The position numbers and the translations under genes are program-made. 64,000 nt of DNA from Flavobacterium glycines (GTDB taxonomy: Bacteria > Bacteroidota > Bacteroidia > Flavobacteriales > Flavobacteriaceae), in contig NZ_FNEO01000004.1 in NCBI RefSeq assembly GCF_900100165.1, forward strand, positions 62,001 to 126,000. The letters run 5' to 3'. The notes beneath the pieces were generated by a model. That model saw only the letters and a list, made by a program, of their open reading frames with translations, was not told the origin of the DNA and made no database searches. Positions 8,173-16,518 of this stretch are shown in pieces (the stretch's first letter is position 1; each line of letters opens with the position of its first letter).

Positions 8173-9219
8173 TTAAGAATACTGTTTATCATAATAAGAA
8201 GCATATTCTCCTGATGTCACATTATCCAGCCAAGTCTGATTTTCCATATACCAATTGACTGTTTTTTCTAAGCCTTGCTCAAAAGTAACAGATGGTTTCC
8301 AGCCTAATTCTTTATTAATTTTGGTGGCATCAATAGCATAACGCAAATCATGTCCGGGACGGTCTTTAACATAGGTAATTAATTGCTCGGAAGTTCCGGC
8401 TGCTCTGCCCAATTTTTCGTCCATGATGTTGCAAAGCAATTTCACCAAATCAATATTTTGCCATTCGTTAAAACCTCCAATATTGTAAGTATCATGATTT
8501 TTGCCTTCGTGAAAAACCAAATCAATCGCTACTGCATGATCTTCCACAAAAAGCCAATCGCGTGTATACTTCCCGTCACCATAAACAGGCAATGCTTTAT
8601 TATTGATAATATTATTGATAAATAAAGGAATCAGTTTTTCCGGAAAATGATTTGGGCCATAATTATTAGAACAGTTTGTCAGAACGTAAGGCAAACCATA
8701 AGTTTCACCATAAGCACGAACAAAATGATCGGAACTGGCTTTCGATGCTGAATAAGGCGAATTAGGATCATAAGCAGTAGTTTCAGTAAATAATCCTTCA
8801 GCTCCTAAACTTCCATAAACCTCATCGGTACTAATATGATAAAAACGTTTGCCTTCAAAATTTTCGTTCCAAATTGTTTTGGCTGCATTTAATAAATTCA
8901 CTGTCCCAATTACATTGGTTTTTACAAACGCCATAGGATCAGTGATAGAACGATCAACATGCGATTCCGCTGCCAAATGCAATACCCCATCAAATTGATG
9001 CTCTGCAAATAATGTATTAATAAAATCCGCATCTGTAATATCACCTTTGATAAAAGTATAATTGGGCTGTTTTTCAATATCAACAATATTTTCAAGATTA
9101 CCTGCATAAGTCAAAGCATCCAGATTAAAAATCTGATATTCCGGATACCTATTTACAAAACGTCTTACTACATGCGAACCTATAAAACCGGCTCCACCGG
9201 TGATAAGTATTTTTTTCAT
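8173..9219 (-). CDS. rmlB: dTDP-glucose 4,6-dehydratase
   Basis: A 348-residue extended SDR that converts dTDP-glucose to dTDP-4-keto-6-deoxyglucose. The NAD motif GGAGFIGSH is at residues 7-15. The catalytic S-T-D-E-V-Y-G (near 130) and Y-S-A-S-K (near 160) motifs are intact, as is the T-N-C-S-N-N-Y-G-P-N-H-F-P substrate loop typical of RmlB. The product is the branch point for rhamnose (via RmlC and RmlD) and, probably, for dTDP-4-amino-quinovose via the VioA-like aminotransferase elsewhere in this locus. The start is the ATG in the usual MKKILITGG context. Confidence 0.96.
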   Translation of the reverse strand: MKKILITGGAGFIGSHVVRRFVNRYPEYQIFNLDALTYAGNLENIVDIEKQPNYTFIKGDITDADFINTLFAEHQFDGVLHLAAESHVDRSITDPMAFVKTNVIGTVNLLNAAKTIWNENFEGKRFYHISTDEVYGSLGAEGLFTETTAYDPNSPYSASKASSDHFVRAYGETYGLPYVLTNCSNNYGPNHFPEKLIPLFINNIINNKALPVYGDGKYTRDWLFVEDHAVAIDLVFHEGKNHDTYNIGGFNEWQNIDLVKLLCNIMDEKLGRAAGTSEQLITYVKDRPGHDLRYAIDATKINKELGWKPSVTFEQGLEKTVNWYMENQTWLDNVTSGEYASYYDKQYS

Positions 9220-9288
9220 TTTTATTTTTATTTAAACACAAAGTGTGTTAAGCACTTCAATCCCAAAGTATCGAAAAAGAATGACATA

Positions 9289-9325
9289 CACTTATAACTT
9301 ATAAGTTATAACTTATAACTTATAA
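9289..9325. repeat. Heptamer repeat array (AACTTAT type)
   Basis: Units AACTTAT, AAGTTAT, AACTTAT, AACTTAT lie at 9296-9323, with a partial unit before them. The array runs into the rmlD stop codon; the last unit supplies the TAA and one Leu codon. Confidence 0.8.
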
Positions 9326-10168
9326 CAGTCTCATGCACTTTTTCAAACTCACCTTATAGTCCGGAACAATTACTCCAAAAGTAGTTTTGATTTTTGTTTT
9401 ATCCAACAAAGAATAAGCCGGACGTTTAGCAGGAGTAGGATATGCTGATGACGGAATACCGTTAATTTCACAATCAAAACCTCCAATTTCTTTAATAGCC
9501 AGAGCAAACTCGTACCAACTTATTTCTCCTTCATTCGAAAAATTATAAATTCCCGATTGCCAATTCGAATGATTGATAATAGTTAGTATTGCTTTTGCTA
9601 AATCGGCGGCATATGTTGGACTTCCTACTTGATCATTAACCACGTTCAAATTGTCTCTTTCCTGCATCAATCGGGACATGGTTTTTACGAAATTATTCCC
9701 AAAACTGGAATACACCCATGAAGTACGAATAATAATCCCATCAGGATTATTTTGCATACAGGCTTTCTCACCTGCTAATTTGGTAACACCATAAACGTTT
9801 ATTGGAGCCGTTGAAGCCTCTTCTGTTAAAGGAATTGCTGAATTACCATCAAAAACATAATCCGTTGAAATATGAATTAGTTTACAATCATTCTCAAAAC
9901 TCCATTTCGCCATAATAGCCACAGCCTGATGATTCAACACATCCGACAATTCATATTCGGACTCTGCTTTATCCACAGCGGTATGAGCAGCACAATTAAT
10001 AATTATATCGGGGTTTATTTTTGAAATTGTATCGGCTAAATTTTTCAAATCACACAAATCCAGTTCCTGATAATCAGTAAAAACCCACTCAAAATTAGTC
10101 CCCGTAGATAAGACTCTCAATTCTGACCCCAATTGTCCATTGGCTCCCGTTACTAGTATTTTTTTCAT
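9320..10168 (-). CDS. rmlD: dTDP-4-dehydrorhamnose reductase
   Basis: Final NADPH-dependent step to dTDP-L-rhamnose. The N-terminal TGANGQLGSE motif binds cofactor, STDYVFDG lies near residue 100, and Y-G-V-T-K supplies the catalytic Tyr and Lys. I start at the ATG at 10168 (MKKILVTGANG), one base past the rmlC stop codon; an earlier in-frame ATG at 10189 would add seven residues and overlap rmlC. The 3' end merges with a heptamer array, so its last codon and stop may be repeat-derived, but the protein length (about 282 residues) is normal. Confidence 0.94.
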   Translation of the reverse strand: MKKILVTGANGQLGSELRVLSTGTNFEWVFTDYQELDLCDLKNLADTISKINPDIIINCAAHTAVDKAESEYELSDVLNHQAVAIMAKWSFENDCKLIHISTDYVFDGNSAIPLTEEASTAPINVYGVTKLAGEKACMQNNPDGIIIRTSWVYSSFGNNFVKTMSRLMQERDNLNVVNDQVGSPTYAADLAKAILTIINHSNWQSGIYNFSNEGEISWYEFALAIKEIGGFDCEINGIPSSAYPTPAKRPAYSLLDKTKIKTTFGVIVPDYKVSLKKCMRLL

Positions 10169-10169
10169 A

Positions 10170-10721
10170 TTACTCAAATGAAAAATCAATATCCTTAAAA
10201 TAAGGCAAAATCAAATCTTTTTCCGAAACAATCACTTCATTATAATCAATTTTCCAATCGATATTTAAGATAGAATCATCATAACGAATCCCTCTTTCAC
10301 TTTCTTTGTGATACACCTGATCTACTTTATACAAAACAGAAGCGGTTGCACTCAAAACCGAAAATCCATGGGCAAAACCATGCGGAATCATCAATTGTTT
10401 TTTATTTTCAGCACTTAAAACAACTGAAAAATACTGTCCATAAGTTGGCGAACTTTTTCTCAAATCCACCGCTACATCCAGAATTTCGCCTTCAAGAACA
10501 CGAACTAATTTAGCCTGAGCAAAAGGATTAGTCTGTAAATGCAAACCACGAATTACTCCTCTTTTAGAAAAAGACTGATTGTCCTGAATGAAATTATAAA
10601 TTATTCCATTTTCTCTGAATTTAGCCTCATTATAGGCTTCAAAGAAATAGCCTCTTTCATCATTAAACACAACAGGATTAATAATTATTAAATCGTTAAT
10701 GGGGGTTTTTTCAATTTCCAC
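10170..10721 (-). CDS. rmlC: dTDP-4-dehydrorhamnose 3,5-epimerase
   Basis: A 183-residue cupin-fold epimerase acting on dTDP-4-keto-6-deoxyglucose. The D-E-R-G-Y-F-F-E motif is near residue 20, the catalytic His is in R-G-L-H-L-Q (near residue 60), and IPHGFAHGF lies near residue 115. The start is GTG at 10721, giving the expected VEIEKTPI beginning; no ATG suits the family length. It opens the rhamnose gene set right after the terminator of the wza-wzc unit (10740-10790), so it probably has its own promoter, which I could not pick out. Confidence 0.94.
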   Translation of the reverse strand: MEIEKTPINDLIIINPVVFNDERGYFFEAYNEAKFRENGIIYNFIQDNQSFSKRGVIRGLHLQTNPFAQAKLVRVLEGEILDVAVDLRKSSPTYGQYFSVVLSAENKKQLMIPHGFAHGFSVLSATASVLYKVDQVYHKESERGIRYDDSILNIDWKIDYNEVIVSEKDLILPYFKDIDFSFE

Positions 10722-10739
10722 TATTAGAATATTTTTAAA

Positions 10740-10790
10740 TAAAAAGCATCAAAATTTTATAAAATTAAACTTTATAAACTTTTAATGCTT
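10740..10790 (-). terminator. Terminator after wzc (first copy)
   Basis: The minus-strand transcript forms a long imperfect hairpin, AAGCATTAAAA pairing with TTTTGATGCTT plus inner TTTATAAA pairing, followed by TTTTTATTT. It lies 22 bases after the wzc stop. Confidence 0.7.
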
Positions 10791-10811
10791 CTTCAATATT
10801 AGGTGACAAAA

Positions 10812-13163
10812 TTAAATTTTCAATGTTCTTTTATACCATGGTTTATTTTCTACTTTTACTCCGTAGCCGTAACCATAACCATAGCCTTTAGTAGAATCGG
10901 TATCATTTAACAACATACACATATTAGGCAATTTTTGATCACGATGCAAATTATTAGGTATATCCAACATTCGTTTTTCTAAGAAATTAGCACGGGCAAC
11001 ATAGATAAAAGTATCGGCGTGTTTAGCAATTAACAAAGTATCCGTTACTAAACTTACAGGAGCCGTATCCACAATAATATAATCGTATTGTTTTTTTACA
11101 GTCTCAAAAAACGAATCGACTTTTTTACTCATCAATAATTCAGCCGGATTAGGCGGAATAACACCTGCCGGAAGAATATGAAAATCTTCATAGCCTTTTT
11201 GCTTTATAATTAAATCATCCAAATTTAAATCTTTAGAAGATAAATAATTGGTAAAACCTCTATCCGGTAAAGTTAGATACTCATCTAATTTTGGATTTCT
11301 AATATCCATACCGACCAACAATACTCTCTTTCCTGAAAGCGCAAAAGTAGCAGCTAAATTTACCGAAACAAAAGTCTTTCCTTCTTTTGGAAAGGTTGAA
11401 GTTAAGAAAATAGTTTTGGCTATTCCATCGGGCACCTTACTTAACATAAATTCGAGATTGGTTCGAATGATTCGTAAGGCTTCGGCAGAACTCGTTCTGC
11501 TTTCGGCTTGCATAATAGACGACGCATCCTCAGAAGTAGGCACATCACCAATAAATGGAATTTGTGTCCGCCCTTCTAAATCCAAACGACTTTTGATTTT
11601 AGTATCTAAGAAATCAATTAAGAAAATAATCCCAATAGGAATTAACAAACCTAACAATAAAGCCCCTAAAAAAACCACGCTTCTTCTTACAGTAACAGGA
11701 CCTGTTGATAAGGCTTCATCAATCACTTTCGCATTAGGCTCAGTTGATGATAGTGCCAATGCTGTTTCTTCTCTTTTTTGTAATAAATACAAATACAATT
11801 CTTCTTTTACTTTTTGCTGACGCTCAATCTCTCTAAATTGACGCTCCTGAGAAGGTATTTTCTGAATCTTCCCATTAAAAAGATTTTCATTAGCCTCAAT
11901 ATCTTTCTTTTGAATTTGCAGCATGGCTTTACTTTTTCCTAAACTGGATAAAAGTGTCGATTTCAAACTTGATAATTCCTGATCAATCTTTACTACTGTT
12001 GGATTAGTTTCACTAGCTGACTTTAACAATCTGCTTCTTTCTAAAACCAAGTCATTATAAGAACCTATCAAAGCAGATGCATCACCTTCAAGATCTGAAA
12101 GTAAATTAGCCGGTAATAAATTTTCATTAGAACTTTTTCTCACGTAATCAACAATGGAGTTCAAAACATTCAATTGCACCTGCAAATCAACAGCTTTCTT
12201 ATTATATTCCGTTGATCCGGCAACATACAATCCTACTTCTGTTTCTAAATCAGTTAATTTATTATTAACCTTAAACCTTTCAACATCCTGCTCTACTCCT
12301 GATAACTCTTTACTAATTAACGCTAAACGATTGGACACAAAAACAGAGGTGTTTTTAGAAATGAACTCTTTGTCCGCAACTGCATTTTGGTTGTAGGCTT
12401 GAACCAGACAATCCAAAAACTTTTCAGCCTTTTTTTCTACTCCATCAACAATACTCAACACTACAACATTACTCCCCTTAACCAAAGGTTCAACTACTAA
12501 TCTCCCTCTATAACCTGCCGCTACAGCTTTTAAAGGACTGACAACAATAGACAATGAACCCAGACTAGCTTCTTTAGCATGACTTGATTTGGTAATAATC
12601 AAATCGCCATACTTCGTTTTAATAGCCTCTCCGTATCTAAACTGTCTTTTCCCTGCTATCAATCCATTTTCTTCAGCCAAGGTAAAGGTTCCTGAAGGAT
12701 TATCCGAAAAATCAAACTTCATATATTGCTCATCAAAATCGGGCGTTTGATTAATAAAATGAACTACAATAGGAGATTGTTCTTCAAAAAGTTCCAAATC
12801 TAAAACCTTCCCTTTGGTAATTATTGCAACATTGAAATTTAACTTTTTAACTACAGCTTCTGACAAGCTTCTTGATTTCATTATTTCAATCTCGTCATCA
12901 ACATTTCTGGTTCCTGTATTAAAACCAAGATCTGAAAAGGCAGCTGCTTCAGAAAGTCGCCCTCCTTTTTTAGTATCTTTCATTAAAATTTTAGTCGAAG
13001 CATTATATACGGGAACTGTATATCTTAATTTCAGAAAAGCCAAAACAAGACAAATAAGCACACTTAACACAACCCATTTCCAATGTGCTAAATACTTATT
13101 AATCTCTGCTTTTAAATCAAAATCAGATCCAAAATCTTCCCCCTGCATGTTATTATTCTCCAT
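10812..13163 (-). CDS. wzc: Wzc-like polysaccharide co-polymerase and tyrosine autokinase (first copy)
   Basis: A 783-residue inner-membrane protein that controls chain length and export. An N-terminal Wzz domain has a membrane helix near residues 32-50, followed by a long periplasmic coiled-coil region and a second helix near residues 500-520. The cytoplasmic BY-kinase domain has Walker A F-P-K-E-G-K-T (about 585-592), Walker A' V-G-M-D-I-R-N-P-K and Walker B Y-I-I-V-D-T-A-P. The C-terminus holds the Gly-Tyr run GYGYGYGYG, the likely autophosphorylation site. Only three bases separate it from the upstream wza-like gene. A second copy lies at 42444-44903. Confidence 0.92.
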   Translation of the reverse strand: MENNNMQGEDFGSDFDLKAEINKYLAHWKWVVLSVLICLVLAFLKLRYTVPVYNASTKILMKDTKKGGRLSEAAAFSDLGFNTGTRNVDDEIEIMKSRSLSEAVVKKLNFNVAIITKGKVLDLELFEEQSPIVVHFINQTPDFDEQYMKFDFSDNPSGTFTLAEENGLIAGKRQFRYGEAIKTKYGDLIITKSSHAKEASLGSLSIVVSPLKAVAAGYRGRLVVEPLVKGSNVVVLSIVDGVEKKAEKFLDCLVQAYNQNAVADKEFISKNTSVFVSNRLALISKELSGVEQDVERFKVNNKLTDLETEVGLYVAGSTEYNKKAVDLQVQLNVLNSIVDYVRKSSNENLLPANLLSDLEGDASALIGSYNDLVLERSRLLKSASETNPTVVKIDQELSSLKSTLLSSLGKSKAMLQIQKKDIEANENLFNGKIQKIPSQERQFREIERQQKVKEELYLYLLQKREETALALSSTEPNAKVIDEALSTGPVTVRRSVVFLGALLLGLLIPIGIIFLIDFLDTKIKSRLDLEGRTQIPFIGDVPTSEDASSIMQAESRTSSAEALRIIRTNLEFMLSKVPDGIAKTIFLTSTFPKEGKTFVSVNLAATFALSGKRVLLVGMDIRNPKLDEYLTLPDRGFTNYLSSKDLNLDDLIIKQKGYEDFHILPAGVIPPNPAELLMSKKVDSFFETVKKQYDYIIVDTAPVSLVTDTLLIAKHADTFIYVARANFLEKRMLDIPNNLHRDQKLPNMCMLLNDTDSTKGYGYGYGYGVKVENKPWYKRTLKI

Positions 13164-13166
13164 AAA

Positions 13167-13946
13167 TTATTTTGCAATTACTAATAGAAATGAAACGAAA
13201 GTAACCAATAAAGAACTGATTGTTGTAACTAAAGTAACATCAGGACTAATCGTTCTGTTTTTAGGCTCTACGTATATCACATCATTTTGAGCCAAATAAT
13301 AATACGGAGAATTAATAAAATCGGACTTTGTTACGTCCACCCTAAAAAAAGATTTTACCCCATCAATTTCTCTTATCACTAAGATATTCTTTCTATTGGC
13401 AGTAGTCTTTAAATCCCCTGCCTGAGTTAATGCTTCAATTAAAGTGATTCGGTCAGATTGAACTTTTATAATACTTGCTCCATTGACTTCTCCTTGTACA
13501 GCTACTTTAAAATTCTGAATCCGAACCGTTATTATAGGATCTTTAATATAGGCTCCCAGTTTTTTTTGAAAAAGCGCCAATACTTCTGTTCGGGTTAAAC
13601 CTCCTAATTTTAATTTTCCCAATTCAGGAAAATTAATATAACCATCAGCATCAACTAAATAATCATTAATTACTGATTTATTTCCTCCAACCTGACCCTG
13701 ACCTTCATTTCCAACAACATTTACGGGATTCAAATTAAATGGTGCTGTAACTTTAGGATCTTCGGCTGATATATTAATCTGTAACAAATCATCGGGTTGA
13801 ATTCGTATTTCATAGGAATTCAATTTAGCGGAAGCCATACTATCAATATTCTGATAATAAAGTATGTTTTTTTTAGGAGTACAGGAAAAAAACAAGAGCA
13901 TCAAAAAGAAAAAAACAGCACTTTTCGATAAACAGAAATACTTCAT
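13167..13946 (-). CDS. wza: Wza-like polysaccharide export lipoprotein (first copy)
   Basis: A 259-residue outer-membrane export lipoprotein. A hydrophobic signal ends in LFFSC with Cys22 as the predicted lipidation site. A Poly_export domain follows (I-Q-P-D-D-L-L-Q-I-N-I near residue 50) and then SLBB-type domains. A hydrophobic C-terminal stretch (last 25 residues) may be a membrane anchor; the protein is shorter than E. coli Wza, as is usual in Bacteroidota. It is transcribed with the wzc gene that follows; the promoter at 13967-14000 fits the consensus well. Confidence 0.9.
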   Translation of the reverse strand: MKYFCLSKSAVFFFLMLLFFSCTPKKNILYYQNIDSMASAKLNSYEIRIQPDDLLQINISAEDPKVTAPFNLNPVNVVGNEGQGQVGGNKSVINDYLVDADGYINFPELGKLKLGGLTRTEVLALFQKKLGAYIKDPIITVRIQNFKVAVQGEVNGASIIKVQSDRITLIEALTQAGDLKTTANRKNILVIREIDGVKSFFRVDVTKSDFINSPYYYLAQNDVIYVEPKNRTISPDVTLVTTISSLLVTFVSFLLVIAK

Positions 13947-13966
13947 ATAATTATTATTTTTTGCGG

Positions 13967-14000
13967 CAAATATAAGAAATTAGCCGTGCAGGCTTAACAA
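13967..14000 (-). promoter_or_regulatory. Promoter for wza-wzc (first copy)
   Basis: Minus strand: TTG (13998-14000), 23-base spacer, TATATTTG (13967-13974), about 20 bases before the wza ATG. The spacer contains AAGCC-TGCAC-GGCT, a short near-palindrome that could be an operator or a weak stop for the upstream aminotransferase gene. Confidence 0.6.
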
Positions 14001-14030
14001 TACACCAACAAATATTTTGTAAAATTATCA

Positions 14031-15173
14031 CTACAGCTTAAGCAATTCTAAAAAAACCTTTTTAATTCTTAGCCTGTCTTCATCAGTTAAATTAGACCCA
14101 GATGGTAAACACAAGCCGCTTTCAAACAGATTTTGAGCTACATTTTTGCCGTAATAGGAATAATTTTCAAAAACAGGCTGCAAATGCATCGGTTTCCACA
14201 AAGGTCGGGATTCAATATTTTCTTTTTCTAAAGCCAATCGGATTTTTTCAGATGTAATTCCGTTTGTTTTGGCTGAATCAACTACAATAGCTGTCAACCA
14301 ATGATTTGAAACATAATCCGTATTAGGTGCATCAAAAACTGTAATTCCTTCGATATCCTGAAACAATTCTTTGTAAAAATCGTTCATCTTTCGACGCAAA
14401 GTGACATGGGCATCCAATACTTCCATTTGTCCTCTACCAATACCCGCACAAATATTACTCATGCGGTAATTGTATCCCACTTCCGAATGTTGGTAATGAG
14501 CTGCGTTATCCCTTGCCTGGGTAGCTAAAAAAACGGCTTTATCTTTTAATTCCTTAGTTGGGGTTACAATAGCTCCACCTCCTGAAGTAGTGATGATTTT
14601 GTTCCCATTAAAAGACAAAACTCCGATAGTTCCAAAAGTACCGCATTGCTGTCCTTTATAAGTACTCCCTAAGGCTTCAGCACTGTCTTCTAAGATCGGA
14701 ATTTGATATTTTTCGGCAATGGCTTTGATTTCATCCACTTTAAATGGCATTCCGTATAAATGCACAGCAATAATTGCCTTCGGTTTTTTACCTTTGTTTA
14801 TGCTGTCTAAAATGGCCTCTTCTAAGACTAAGGGACATAAATTCCAGGTATCTTCTTCGCTATCCACAAAAACAGGAGCCGCCCCCAGATACAAAATAGG
14901 ATTTGCCGAAGCCGAAAACGTCATCGACTGACAAATCACGGCATCGCCGGCCTGAACGCCTAACAAAACCAATCCCAAATGAATGGCCGCTGTTCCGGAA
15001 CTCAAAGCCCCTACATGAACCGTACTACCTAAATATTTTTCTAAATCGGCTTCAAATCCGTTTACATTAGGCCCAAGTGGCGCAACCCAGTTTGTCTCAA
15101 AAGCTTCATTGACATAGTTGCGTTCACTGCCTCCCATATGAGGTGAAGAAAGCCATATTTTTGAGTTATTCAT
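14031..15173 (-). CDS. DegT/DnrJ/EryC1 sugar aminotransferase (PglE-like)
   Basis: A 380-residue PLP-dependent aminotransferase. The PLP-binding Lys is in S-F-N-G-N-K near residue 187, preceded by the E-D-S-A-E-A-L-G-S motif. It would add an amino group at C4 of the UDP-4-keto-6-deoxy sugar made by the FlaA1/PglF-type dehydratase at 5096-7063. The adjacent acetyltransferase and initiating transferase match a PglC-PglD-PglE type order, so the likely product is UDP-4-amino-4,6-dideoxy-GlcNAc. The exact sugar stereochemistry cannot be read from sequence. Confidence 0.85.
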   Translation of the reverse strand: MNNSKIWLSSPHMGGSERNYVNEAFETNWVAPLGPNVNGFEADLEKYLGSTVHVGALSSGTAAIHLGLVLLGVQAGDAVICQSMTFSASANPILYLGAAPVFVDSEEDTWNLCPLVLEEAILDSINKGKKPKAIIAVHLYGMPFKVDEIKAIAEKYQIPILEDSAEALGSTYKGQQCGTFGTIGVLSFNGNKIITTSGGGAIVTPTKELKDKAVFLATQARDNAAHYQHSEVGYNYRMSNICAGIGRGQMEVLDAHVTLRRKMNDFYKELFQDIEGITVFDAPNTDYVSNHWLTAIVVDSAKTNGITSEKIRLALEKENIESRPLWKPMHLQPVFENYSYYGKNVAQNLFESGLCLPSGSNLTDEDRLRIKKVFLELLKL

Positions 15174-15237
15174 TTATAAAGTGATTTCGTTTATTTTTCA
15201 TAGAAGTTTTTTTTATTTTCAGCTTTGAGTCTGTTTC

Positions 15238-15292
15238 AAATTCATCAAAATAATACCCTTTAGGGATAGCAAAAATTGATTTTGATGAATTT
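15238..15292. repeat. CCCTTTAGGG-core hairpin with distinct arms
   Basis: Perfect 14-base arms AAATTCATCAAAAT (15238-15251) and ATTTTGATGAATTT (15279-15292) enclose ACCCTTTAGGGAT. The core matches the other hairpins in the window but the arms are unrelated in sequence. It lies between the aminotransferase and acetyltransferase genes. Confidence 0.8.
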
Positions 15293-15308
15293 TAAATAGA
15301 TTCTTGAC

Positions 15309-15926
15309 TTATATACTTTTTTTACTCTTTATAATTCTACCAGGGTTTCCAACCACCACAGCATAATCAGGTACATCCTTAATAATTACGGCACCCGCTC
15401 CAATAGTAGTCCATTTACCAATTTTAATTCCCTGAATTACTTTGGCCCCAATTCCCACATGAGTTCCTTCACCAATAATTACTCCACCTGCTAATGACAC
15501 ATTAGGCGAAAGATGAACATAATCCTCCAAGACACAGTCGTGTTCCACCACAGCAGCAGTATTAATAATACAATGCTCCCCTACTATGGCATCAACATTT
15601 ACAATTGCTCCCGGCATCAGTACTGTCCCTGTTCCTATTTTAGAAAAGCCCGAAACGATTGCTTTTGGATGAATGGCCCGATAAAAATCACCACCAATTC
15701 TTTGAACTATTTGCTGGCGTATTGCATTATCTCCAATAGCAATAATACATTTTTGATGCTTTTGCAGAATAAAATTTTCAGAATGAACAACTTGTATTCC
15801 CAATAATATTTGCGTTTTAGGATTGTCATCAATAATAGCAGTAATAATTTTCTGATTGGATTGTAAAATATCTACAACTACTTTACAATGTCCGCTTGCA
15901 CCAAATAAAATAATTTCAGTTTCCAT
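15309..15926 (-). CDS. Sugar O/N-acetyltransferase, NeuD/PglD family
   Basis: About 205 residues: an N-terminal Rossmann-like domain opening with I-I-L-F-G-A-S-G-H, then a left-handed beta-helix of hexapeptide repeats. The catalytic His candidate is in V-E-H-D-C near residue 130. It would acetylate the C4 amino group made by the neighbouring PglE-like enzyme, giving a UDP-2,4-diacetamido-trideoxy sugar. I start at the ATG at 15926 (METEIILFG), 11 bases inside the end of the sugar transferase gene; an upstream in-frame start at 15950 adds eight residues unlike the family. Confidence 0.85.
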   Translation of the reverse strand: METEIILFGASGHCKVVVDILQSNQKIITAIIDDNPKTQILLGIQVVHSENFILQKHQKCIIAIGDNAIRQQIVQRIGGDFYRAIHPKAIVSGFSKIGTGTVLMPGAIVNVDAIVGEHCIINTAAVVEHDCVLEDYVHLSPNVSLAGGVIIGEGTHVGIGAKVIQGIKIGKWTTIGAGAVIIKDVPDYAVVVGNPGRIIKSKKSI

Positions 15927-16518
15927 TAAATGGTTCAATTGTAGCAGCATCGGCTGCGTTAATCCCTTCTCTTTTTACTACTTTCAAAATGGTTTTGAAT
16001 AGAATTTTAAAATCCAAAACAAATGAAATATGATCTACATACCAAACATCCAATTCGAATTTTCTATCCCAGGAAATTGCATTACGCCCATTAACCTGTG
16101 CCCAGCCCGTAATTCCTGGCTTCACTTCATGACGCCTATTTTGAAAATCAGAATAAAGGTGTAGGTATTGCGGTAATAATGGTCTTGGCCCTATCAAACT
16201 CATATCCCCTTTGATAACATTGATTAATTGCGGAATCTCATCTAAAGAAGTTTTACGAACAAAAGAACCTATTTTAGTCAAACGCTCAGCATCCGGCAAC
16301 ATCTTTCCGTTTGCATCTTTTTTGTCGTTCATAGTCTTAAATTTGACAATCTTAAAAATCTTCCCATGCAATCCAGGTCGCAACTGAAAGAAAAAAGGCT
16401 TACCCTGATTAGCAAAAAACAAACCAATGGTAACTAACAAAAATAATGGACTTAGCATAACAAATCCTATCATTGATGCTGTAAAATCCAATAAGCGTTT
16501 AAAAAATAATTTATACAC
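15916..16518 (-). CDS. Initiating undecaprenyl-phosphate sugar-1-phosphate transferase (PglC-like)
   Basis: A 200-residue bacterial sugar transferase that loads the first sugar on undecaprenyl phosphate at the inner membrane. A hydrophobic re-entrant helix occupies about residues 12-35, followed by F-K-T-M, then the D-E-I-P-Q-L and G-P-R-P-L-L motifs near residues 107-128. Length fits the minimal PglC type, not the long WbaP/WcaJ type. The start is GTG at 16518, overlapping the upstream glycosyltransferase stop by eight bases. With the genes on either side it forms an assembly unit for a diamino-sugar-primed glycan. Confidence 0.9.
   Translation of the reverse strand: MYKLFFKRLLDFTASMIGFVMLSPLFLLVTIGLFFANQGKPFFFQLRPGLHGKIFKIVKFKTMNDKKDANGKMLPDAERLTKIGSFVRKTSLDEIPQLINVIKGDMSLIGPRPLLPQYLHLYSDFQNRRHEVKPGITGWAQVNGRNAISWDRKFELDVWYVDHISFVLDFKILFKTILKVVKREGINAADAATIEPFNGN

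Noticed and set aside
8922-9107. 61-codon minus-strand frame inside rmlB
   Set aside because: Out-of-frame shadow of a strongly conserved gene.
9235-9249. Short palindrome AACACA-AAG-TGTGTT upstream of rmlB as an operator or stop
   Set aside because: Too short and without supporting promoter or T-run context.
15238-15292. Reading the perfect 14-bp inverted repeat as a rho-independent terminator
   Set aside because: The loop is long and contains the shared repeat core, and no T-run follows on the minus strand; better seen as a member of the hairpin repeat family.
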